From NCBI GenBank assembly GCA_964568855.1, contig CAZMSD010000058.1:1-14178 (forward strand): a stretch of DNA of 14,178 nucleotides, read 5' to 3'. The notes under the pieces are model-generated. The model was not told the origin of the DNA and searched no databases. It saw only the letters and a list, made by a program, of their open reading frames with translations. Source of the stretch: CAZMSD01 sp964568855 (GTDB taxonomy: Bacteria > CAIWAD01). Shown piece by piece: positions 1 to 5,688 of the stretch (position 1 is its first letter; every line of letters starts with the position of its first letter). The translations under genes and the position numbers were made by a program.

Positions 1-130
1 GGTCAGGGTGGCCGGAGTCACATAACCAAGTCTCCGGAGAATCCGGGGCGGTTCAGCCTATGGATATGAACTACTGGACCTGGATCATAGTTACAGTCAA
101 ATCACCTTCACTGACGGCACATTTGCACTT

Positions 131-712
131 GTGCCTGTTCTCGGTGGCACCTACGCCGGTCAATCCAGCGCAAACCATCCCGTGAGTCTGGTCACATGGT
201 ATGGCGCAGCCTGCTATTGCGACTGGATCAGCATGGTCGAAGGCCTGCAACCATTCTACGAAGGCGATTGGGACCAGTATCCCGGGCATGATCCATATTC
301 GGCAGAAGGGTACCGCTTGCCTACTGAGGCGGAGTGGGAATATGCGGCACGCTTTGATGACGGTCGAATATGGCCCTGGGGTGATACCCCACCGGACTGC
401 AATTATGCCAACATTTTGGGTTGTGTTGGATGGTCAAGCCCTGTCGGATCATATCCATTGGGCGCCAGCGCATTGGGCATAATGGATATTGCTGGCAATC
501 TCTGGGAATGGGTTGGTGATTGGGGTGGAGCATATGACAGCGAACCTCAGGTAGATCCTCATGGTCCAGCCGCCGGTGATGAACGTGTGAATAGGGGAGG
601 TGCCTTTGGGAGTGTGGGTGATTATGCGCGGTCCTGCTACCGACAAGATCAACTCCCGACAATGCCTGACCACGGTAAGACTTTCCGAGTTTGCAGAACA
701 GCAACGCCCTAG
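131..712 (+). CDS. Formylglycine-generating-enzyme-like (SUMF1/FGE-sulfatase domain) protein, 5' end partial or broken
   Basis: The C-terminal half of the SUMF1/FGE fold is clear. Numbering from the GTG at 131, the order is HPVSLVTWYGAACYCDW (16-32), GYRLPTEAEWEYAAR (60-74), PWGD (82-85), PVGSYP.GASALGIMDIAGNLWEWVGDW (104-131), RVNRGGAF (152-159) and a terminal FRVC (185-188). True FGEs carry a copper-binding cysteine pair in a GGSY-C-H...CYRYRC region. Here that stretch reads GGAFGSVGDYARSCYR, so only one cysteine is plausible and sulfatase-activating activity is doubtful. It is more likely a structural, substrate-binding or unknown SUMF1-type domain. Family-like sequence (YELLDLDHSYSQITFTDGTF) continues upstream in the same frame to about base 62, but that stretch has no ATG and a TAA lies at 23-25. 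The GTG is therefore only the first legal start, and the gene may be a pseudogene fragment. Its GC content is visibly lower than that of the next gene. The family call is firm; the start and intactness are not. Confidence 0.7.
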   Translation: MPVLGGTYAGQSSANHPVSLVTWYGAACYCDWISMVEGLQPFYEGDWDQYPGHDPYSAEGYRLPTEAEWEYAARFDDGRIWPWGDTPPDCNYANILGCVGWSSPVGSYPLGASALGIMDIAGNLWEWVGDWGGAYDSEPQVDPHGPAAGDERVNRGGAFGSVGDYARSCYRQDQLPTMPDHGKTFRVCRTATP

Positions 713-898
713 TGTGATACAGTGGAATTGGTGTTGTTCGATGCCGGAGATGAAGGAAGGGTTCCATGGCCATGCCGCGGGACCCCGATCCTTTATGTGG
801 TGGGTTATCTCTTCCCCTTGGATCCGCGATTCCCAAGTCGCTAATTAATTTCGTTAAGCGGACACCGGCGAGCATCACCTGCAGAGAGGGAGCATAAG

Positions 899-2227
899 AT
901 GTATCACAAGTCTCTCTTCACCATCGCGGCGCTGCTGGCCCTGAGCGCCGTCTGTTCAGCCGACTTCGAGATCCTCACCTTCGACCACGAGTTCCAGAAC
1001 GCGGACCACCGCAACGTTGACCGCAGCTTCCTGTTCCCCGACACCACGCAGAGCTTCGAGCGGATCTACATGTACTACAGGATCTCCTGCCCCACGGCGC
1101 CGGGCGACTGCGACCCCTGGGACCGGCTGGGCCACATCTCGGCCCTGCGCGACGTCGACGGCGAGACCGAAGCCCTGGAGATCGCCCGGGTGGTCACGCC
1201 CTACGACATCACGGGAAGCTGGGGCGGCCCCTACGGCACGGGCCCCGATTCCTGCACCTTCGAATTCGACGTGACCGATTACCAGTCCGTGCTGCGCGAC
1301 AGCGTGACCTTCCGCAGCTATATCGACACCTGGATCTGGGGCGACGAGGGCTGGCTGATCACCGTGACCTTCGAGTTCATCGAGGGCCTTGCAGATCCCG
1401 AGCCCTACAGGGTGGAGCGGATCTGGAACGCGGGCTGGGTGGAGTACGGCAACCCGGAAAATCCCTGGAGCGAACAGCTCCCGCCGGCCTGGGTCTCCAT
1501 GGACGACGAGGCCGAGGCGGCCGTGCTGCGCATCTTCACCACCGGGCACGGCCAGGGCAACACGGACAACGCGGCGGAATTCTCGTACAAGCAGCACAAC
1601 GTGCTGGTGGGCGTCGAGATGTTCTCGCACTTCCTCTGGCGCGACGACTGCAATACCAACCCCTGCAGCGGGCAGGGAGGCACCTGGTGGTACGACCGGG
1701 CCGGCTGGTGTCCCGGGGCGGGAGCCTATCCCTGGGACCTGCAGGTGGACTTCACGCCCGGCGAGGAGCTCTTCGTGGATTACTGGGCGGAGGGTTACAC
1801 CAACGAGTGCCGTCCCAACAACCCGGACTGCGTGGACGGCGCCACCTGCCCCGACTGCGACTACAACTACGAAGGCCACACGCAGCCGGGCTACGTGACA
1901 CAGGGACAGATGATCTACTACCGCGCCCCGCAGGTGAGCGTGGACCGGCATCCTGCCGGGCCGGCGGGCTTCGTGCTCGGGCCCAACGCCCCCAATCCCT
2001 TCAATCCTCTGACGGTCATCCGCTACGAGCTGGAACGCTCCGGCCGCGTGCGACTCGAGGTCCGCGACCTGGGCGGCCGCGAGGTGGCCGTCCTGGCGGA
2101 GGGTCTCGCCCTGGCCGGAAAGCACGAGGTTGTTTTCGACGCCCGGGGACTGTCCTCCGGTGTCTACTTCTACACGCTGCAGGTGGAAGGACGCAGCCGG
2201 AGCCGCAAGATGCTGTTCCTGAAGTAG
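899..2227 (+). CDS. Exported peptide-N-glycosidase F-like protein with C-terminal sorting domain
   Basis: The 442-residue product starts with a signal peptide (1-21, hydrophobic core FTIAALLALSAV). Residues about 22-165 and 170-345 match the two jelly-roll halves of PNGase F, which cleaves N-glycans from asparagine. Landmarks are CPTAPGDCDPWDR (64-76), VTPYDI (99-104), FEFDVTDYQSVL (121-132), YIDTW (141-145), LRIFTTGHGQGNTDNAAEF (210-228) and DRAGWCPG (266-273). From memory of the family, the catalytic acids are in the WDR, TETW and CAEWC motifs. The matching residues here are Asp75, Asp143 (Glu replaced by Asp) and Glu227. The cysteines flanking that last Glu are absent, so activity is likely but unproven. 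A Cys/Asp-rich insertion lies at 304-320. The C-terminus (about 358-442: NAPNPFNP, GGREVAVL, LSSGVYFYTL) is a FlgD-Ig/T9SS-type sorting module, implying surface anchoring or secretion. The ATG follows a GGGAG ribosome site, and a strong terminator follows the stop, so it is probably monocistronic. Confidence 0.85.
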   Translation: MYHKSLFTIAALLALSAVCSADFEILTFDHEFQNADHRNVDRSFLFPDTTQSFERIYMYYRISCPTAPGDCDPWDRLGHISALRDVDGETEALEIARVVTPYDITGSWGGPYGTGPDSCTFEFDVTDYQSVLRDSVTFRSYIDTWIWGDEGWLITVTFEFIEGLADPEPYRVERIWNAGWVEYGNPENPWSEQLPPAWVSMDDEAEAAVLRIFTTGHGQGNTDNAAEFSYKQHNVLVGVEMFSHFLWRDDCNTNPCSGQGGTWWYDRAGWCPGAGAYPWDLQVDFTPGEELFVDYWAEGYTNECRPNNPDCVDGATCPDCDYNYEGHTQPGYVTQGQMIYYRAPQVSVDRHPAGPAGFVLGPNAPNPFNPLTVIRYELERSGRVRLEVRDLGGREVAVLAEGLALAGKHEVVFDARGLSSGVYFYTLQVEGRSRSRKMLFLK

Positions 2228-2271
2228 GATCCCGGCAAAGACCGGGAATCCGAGGGTATCACTCAATGCAA

Positions 2272-2300
2272 GGGCCCCGCCTTCCGGCGGGGCCCTTTTT
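2272..2300 (+). terminator. Rho-independent terminator after the PNGase F-like gene
   Basis: A perfect 10-bp stem, GGGCCCCGCC (2272-2281) with GGCGGGGCCC (2286-2295), encloses a TTCC loop and is followed directly by five T residues (2296-2300). It lies 45 nt after the stop of the PNGase F-like gene. On the opposite strand the same hairpin is followed only by TTGCATT, so it may also slow, but less surely end, transcription of the converging minus-strand gene. Confidence 0.93.
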
Positions 2301-2356
2301 CTCCACCCGGCAACCCTCGCCCGCGGGCGGAAGGTCGCCGATTTGTCTCACGTGGT

Positions 2357-4060
2357 TCAGCGTACCAGCAGCAGCTTGCTGCTGGCATTCCCCGCCCGCG
2401 TCTCGAGCACCGCGACGTAGACGCCCGTGGAGGCCGTCCCGGCGTTCCAGCTCATGCTGTGGCGGCCCGGGGGCAGGAAACCGTCGTGGATCGTATCCAC
2501 GAGCTGTCCCTGGATATTGTAGACGGCCAGGTGCGCCTGACCGGCATCGGGCAGCGTGAACTCGAGGGTCGTGCTGGGGTTGAAGGGATTGGGACGGGCG
2601 CTCAGATCCAGCCCGGCGGGCAGCAGCTGAGTTCCTTCCACGCCGGTGTAGGCATAATCGACGAAGGCGCGGATATAGTAGTTGCCCGGGAAGCCGGCGT
2701 CGGACAGCGGGAACCAGTCCAGCGGATCGCCCGTGCCCACCAGGGTGCGACCCTCGAAGAAGTAACCGTCCTCGTCGAGCCCGCAGAAGTTGCCCTGGGA
2801 AACCAGTCCGGCGATGAAAGGCTCGTCGAGCTCCGGCCACTCGTCCAGGGTCACTTCCTCGAAATCGCCGCCGGCGAAGTCGAAGGTGATGGGCGTGATC
2901 AGGTCCGCGTCCGGCATGCCGTCGTCGCCCACGCTCCAGACGTGGATTTCGACGCCGTTCTCGGCGTTGGCCATGAAAATCTCGAGGCTGTAGAGCGTCA
3001 CGGGGTAGTAGCCCGGATCATAGAGCACGCCGCCGGCCCACTCGGCCGCCGCCACACCCACCGAATTCTCCACGGAGTGGTCGTCCACGCGCATCCAGAC
3101 CGGGGCACCGGCCTCCAGCTCGAACTCCTGCGTTTCGGACTCGTTCTGGTTCTCCGAGAAGTCGACGGCGGTGACGTAATACGTGATGATGTCGCCGTTC
3201 TCGAAGTAGGGCATAGTCCCGGTCCACGTGTCGCCTTCGGAGTTGACCATTTCCACTTCAGCCCAGTCCTCGGCGTTCACGCGGTAATGCATGGTCGCCG
3301 TCTGCACCGTCGAGGGATCCACGATCTCAGCTTCGATCACGAGCTGCTCGCCGATCTCCAGGTGATAATAATGCGGCACCAGGGTGATCTCCGGGCCGTG
3401 GATATCCGAGTCGGCGGTGTAGACGAGCACGTCGTCGACTCCCCAGCCGTAGGCCCAGTTGCCCTCGTCCCAGTAGTGGAAGCCCAGCTCGAGGTAATCC
3501 TGCCCCGCATAGTCGGAGAGGTCCACCGTCACCAGCTCCCAGTCGTCGTTCTGCTCGGCGCTGAAGACGGTCACCCAGTCGCCGCCGCCCTGGCGGATGG
3601 CCACTTCGCCCCAGCCCTCGTAGGAACCGCTGCCGGGCACGAAGAAACTCTCGTAATCGAGGAAGACGAACATGGCGTCCGTGAAATCCAGGTAGGGCGT
3701 GATCAGCCAGTCGTCCATGGTGACGCCTTCGCCGGCCATGTCGCTGTTGATCCAGGCGAAATCGGTGTGCTCGGGAAAGGGCATGTACTGGCTGCTGGCG
3801 TCGGTGGCGTCGCCCACGTCCCAGCCGGGCGAATCCGGTGCGGTTTCGGTGCTCCATTCGACGGGCATGCCGCTCTCGAAGTCCTCCGTCAGAAGATCCT
3901 CGTCCGTCTGCTGACCAAGGTCCTTCTGGACGCGCAGGTTCATGTCCGGCCGCTGCCAGCCCAGCGGGTGATCCTTGTGAGCGGCGAATGCGCTCCCCGC
4001 CACGCAGAGAACGCTGAGTGCAAGACCGCCCGCAAGAAGGCGCTTGAAATCAGGCTTCAT
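2357..4060 (-). CDS. Exported choice-of-anchor/MAM-like multidomain protein with C-terminal sorting domain
   Basis: The 567-residue product has a signal peptide (1-27: basic start, core LLAGGLALSVLCVAGSAFA). Residues about 57-216 form a cleaved-adhesin/choice-of-anchor J jelly roll: EDFESGMPVEW, WDVGDA, FAWINSD, DDWLITPYLDF, VFLDYESF, WGVDDVLVY. These modules usually bind carbohydrate or protein, or act as exported scaffolds. Residues about 222-317 look like an Ig-like module (MHYRVNAEDW, TWTGTMPYFENGDIITYYVTAVDFSEN). Residues 318-472 form a beta-rich region I do not recognise. The C-terminal 85 or so residues (ARPNPFNPSTTLEFTLPDAG, GVYVAVL) are a FlgD-Ig/T9SS-type sorting domain of the same kind as in the neighbouring PNGase F-like protein, so both probably use the same export route. 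The mature protein is strongly acidic. No peptidase or glycosidase catalytic motif is visible. The ATG follows AAAGGAGAAG (complement of 4064-4073), which supports the start. The substrate or ligand is unknown. Confidence 0.8.
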   Translation of the reverse strand: MKPDFKRLLAGGLALSVLCVAGSAFAAHKDHPLGWQRPDMNLRVQKDLGQQTDEDLLTEDFESGMPVEWSTETAPDSPGWDVGDATDASSQYMPFPEHTDFAWINSDMAGEGVTMDDWLITPYLDFTDAMFVFLDYESFFVPGSGSYEGWGEVAIRQGGGDWVTVFSAEQNDDWELVTVDLSDYAGQDYLELGFHYWDEGNWAYGWGVDDVLVYTADSDIHGPEITLVPHYYHLEIGEQLVIEAEIVDPSTVQTATMHYRVNAEDWAEVEMVNSEGDTWTGTMPYFENGDIITYYVTAVDFSENQNESETQEFELEAGAPVWMRVDDHSVENSVGVAAAEWAGGVLYDPGYYPVTLYSLEIFMANAENGVEIHVWSVGDDGMPDADLITPITFDFAGGDFEEVTLDEWPELDEPFIAGLVSQGNFCGLDEDGYFFEGRTLVGTGDPLDWFPLSDAGFPGNYYIRAFVDYAYTGVEGTQLLPAGLDLSARPNPFNPSTTLEFTLPDAGQAHLAVYNIQGQLVDTIHDGFLPPGRHSMSWNAGTASTGVYVAVLETRAGNASSKLLLVR

Positions 4061-4304
4061 TTACTTCTCCTTTGGTGATGGATTATCGTTTCGTTCAGGT
4101 TTCGCAGTGTATTTCGTCCTACCGCCCCGCGGCTGGAACCGCGCCAAGGCGTGAATGCTTAACCGTCAAACTTAGAGCTTGATCGGCGAGGATGCAAAAC
4201 AAGTTCCGTCGGAGAATTTCGTATCGCTCGCAACCCGTCCAGCCTGGTAACTCGGGGCGGCCGGCGCGACGGACCCGCCTGCTCCCGCAGCGCCAGCCGA
4301 CCAT

Positions 4305-4324
4305 TTACTAAGTTCATTTCGTAA
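4305..4324. promoter_or_regulatory. Imperfect palindrome, candidate operator of the DtxR-type regulator
   Basis: The 20-bp sequence TTACTAAGTTCATTTCGTAA has TTAC/GTAA arms and matches its own reverse complement at 14 of 20 positions. It lies 62 nt before the regulator's ATG. DtxR-family repressors bind AT-rich palindromes of about this size and often control their own gene. It does not match the classic DtxR/IdeR or MntR boxes closely, so this is an inference from position and symmetry only. Confidence 0.3.
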
Positions 4325-4373
4325 TACGCCCCTTCCACGGCCGCACCGTCGAACGCGGAATGGACGCCAGCGC

Positions 4374-4379
4374 AGGAGG
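4374..4379 (+). promoter_or_regulatory. Ribosome binding site that fixes the start of the DtxR-type regulator
   Basis: A perfect AGGAGG stands 7 nt before the ATG at 4387. An upstream in-frame ATG at 4360 has no such site, and using it would place this AGGAGG inside the coding region. The 4387 start is therefore preferred. Confidence 0.8.
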
Positions 4380-4386
4380 TATTCCC

Positions 4387-4857
4387 ATGGGTGGCACGCT
4401 TGCCAGTAGAGGTCTGGTGGACCTGAGCGCCAGCCAGGAAATGTACCTGAAGACGATCTACCTGCTCTGCGAAGAGCACAAAGTGGCCCGGGTAAAGGAT
4501 ATCGCCGCTCAACTCACGGTCACCATGTCTTCCGTCAACGGGGCCATCAAGACGCTGACCTCCAGGAACCTGTGCACGCACAACCGCTATGGTTACGTGG
4601 ACCTGACCGAGGACGGCCGCGAGGCCGCACAGCACATTATCGACCGCTACAACGTGATGACACGCTTCCTGCACCAGATTCTAGGGGTGGACCAGTCCAC
4701 CGCGGACGGAGACGCCTGCGAGATGGAGCACATTGTATCACCGCAGACGCTGGACCGCTTCGCCATGTTCATCGAATACGTAGACGAGAACAGCAATGAA
4801 GCGCAGGCCTTGATCAACAGCTTCCAGAACTTCCTCGACCGGCGGCTTAAGGAATAG
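4387..4857 (+). CDS. DtxR-family metal-dependent transcriptional repressor, short form
   Basis: The 156-residue product has an N-terminal winged helix (about 13-75: SASQEMYLKTIYLL, VARVKDIAAQLTVTMSSVNGAIKTLTSRNL, YVDLTEDG) and the helical metal-binding and dimerisation domain (about 80-152: RYNVMTRFLHQILGVD, DACEMEHIVSPQTLDRF). Aligned from memory with Corynebacterium DtxR, the primary metal-site ligands Met10, Cys102, Glu105 and His106 are matched by Met19, Cys111, Glu114 and His115. This points to iron-type sensing rather than the MntR Asp/Glu set. The ancillary-site residues (His79, Glu83, His98) are not kept: Tyr88 and Thr92 replace the first two, and no His occurs near 107-109. The C-terminal SH3-like domain of DtxR is absent. 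The gene stands alone, between a divergent exported-protein gene and a converging osmC-like gene. It would bind DNA when metal is plentiful. Its targets are unknown, and the palindrome just upstream suggests autoregulation. Confidence 0.88.
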   Translation: MGGTLASRGLVDLSASQEMYLKTIYLLCEEHKVARVKDIAAQLTVTMSSVNGAIKTLTSRNLCTHNRYGYVDLTEDGREAAQHIIDRYNVMTRFLHQILGVDQSTADGDACEMEHIVSPQTLDRFAMFIEYVDENSNEAQALINSFQNFLDRRLKE

Positions 4858-4881
4858 GTCCGCGCCTGCACCCCAGCGATA

Positions 4882-5298
4882 TCAGTCTTCCGATTTCTCC
4901 GCCCCCGGACGGGTCGTCGTTTTGAACTCCGGCGGATCGACGATGTGCCGTTTCACCGCGCAAAGGTCGGCGGCCCTCGCCACGGCCCGGCGGTATTTCT
5001 CGGGAAACCCGGCGGGCAATCCGATCTCGATCTCGATGCACGCCAGGCGGCCGGCGGCCTGGTCGGGCACGACCTTCAGACGCATATCCAGACCTTGCGC
5101 CTCGATGCCGCGCGTCTCGCAGAAAGCTTTCACGTAATAGCCGGCGCAGGTGCCGATCGAGGCCAGAAACAGGTCGAAGGGCTGCGGCGCGCTTCCATCG
5201 CCGCCCGAAGCGACCGACTGATCGGTACGCACGCTGAATTCGTCGTACTCGGCGTCCACCTTCGTTCCACCCGGAAAGGTGATTCTCATCTCCAGCAT
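4882..5298 (-). CDS. OsmC-family protein
   Basis: The 138-residue product fits the OsmC/YhfA family, which has two redox-active cysteines and in several members reduces organic hydroperoxides in the cytoplasm. Visible landmarks are SGGDGSAPQPFDLFLASIGTCAGYYV (31-56), with the first conserved Cys51, and DLCAVKRHI (111-119), with the second conserved Cys113. The length suits the family. An upstream in-frame ATG at 5364 would add 22 residues (MYGRPSELRDARG...) with no family likeness. The ATG at 5298 has GAGGG five bases away and is chosen. A third ATG lies at 5289. The gene is transcribed alone, converging with the DtxR-type gene and diverging from the molybdenum cofactor operon. Members of the YhfA-like branch have no assigned substrate, so peroxide reduction here is a family-based guess. 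Confidence 0.88.
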   Translation of the reverse strand: MLEMRITFPGGTKVDAEYDEFSVRTDQSVASGGDGSAPQPFDLFLASIGTCAGYYVKAFCETRGIEAQGLDMRLKVVPDQAAGRLACIEIEIGLPAGFPEKYRRAVARAADLCAVKRHIVDPPEFKTTTRPGAEKSED

Positions 5299-5688
5299 AT
5301 GGTCCCTCGCTCTGTTCCCTTTGAGCCCCCGCGCGTCGCGCAATTCACTGGGCCGGCCGTACAACGATCTCAGGCATGCAATGTAGCGCCCGCCGTACTT
5401 TTCACCGCCTCTCCATCTCGATTATCAGGGTTGCGAAACTCACGGGGAAACGAACTCCAGTACTATATTCTGAGCGCCGGAGCGGGCCCCTGAGTTTCGA
5501 TTCTCCCGTTCCGAAAATAGTTCTCCGAGTCTTGGCGCCTGCCTCCCTTCGCGAGCCCGCTTACGGATGGAAATGGCGCCCTGACCGATAGGTCTGAGGA
5601 CCTGGTCCGCGGGAGGTCGTCCGACTGGCTCCCGGGATCTACGGTGGCGCGGGAAACGGTGCCGCCGCCCGGCTTTGGAAAGGAGAGC
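5299..5688. other. Divergent intergenic region between the osmC-like gene and the Moco operon
   Basis: This is 390 nt holding the promoters of both divergent transcription units. AT-rich patches lie near 5420-5470 (ACTATATTCTGAG at 5463-5475) and 5500-5525, and one of these may be a -10 region. I found no properly spaced -35/-10 pair. The last 20 nt hold GGAAAGGAG, the probable moeA ribosome site, which a short stem GGCTT (5671-5675) with AAGCC (5692-5696) could enclose in a loop. No gene, terminator or long repeat is visible. Confidence 0.45.
5681..5685 (+). promoter_or_regulatory. Probable ribosome binding site for moeA (GTG start at 5689)
   Basis: AGGAG (within GGAAAGGAG) lies 3 nt before the in-frame GTG at 5689. 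The spacing is short, but neither the GTG at 5644 nor the ATG at 5791 has any Shine-Dalgarno-like sequence. It is the best available start signal, not a certain one. Confidence 0.5.

Larger units (their letters stand above)
4061..4386. other. Divergent intergenic region between the exported protein and the DtxR-type regulator
   Basis: This is 326 nt without a convincing gene. It must hold the promoters for the minus-strand exported protein and the plus-strand regulator. The left end carries the AAGGAGA ribosome site of the minus-strand gene. The right end carries the regulator's AGGAGG. An imperfect 20-bp palindrome lies at 4305-4324 in an AT-richer patch. I see no confident -35/-10 pair, no terminator and no repeat. 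Confidence 0.5.

Noticed and set aside
956..2266. A 436-codon open frame on the minus strand across the PNGase F-like gene
   Set aside because: It is a shadow of a high-GC coding region. Its translation is low-complexity with no family likeness, whereas the plus-strand frame has a signal peptide, PNGase F motifs and a sorting domain.
2366..2386. Perfect inverted repeat CCAGCAGCA/TGCTGCTGG near the end of the choice-of-anchor gene
   Set aside because: It lies inside codons for SSKLLLV and has no T-run after it, so it is explained by Leu/Ser codons rather than a terminator.
2459..4078. A 539-codon plus-strand open frame opposite the exported choice-of-anchor protein
   Set aside because: It is His/Val/Gly-rich with no recognisable domain. 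The minus-strand frame has a ribosome site, a signal peptide and clear domains.
5431..5469. TTGCGA (5431) and TATATT (5464) as a sigma-70 promoter for the Moco operon
   Set aside because: The 27-nt spacing is far from the usual 16-18 nt, and no better -35 box sits at the right distance.
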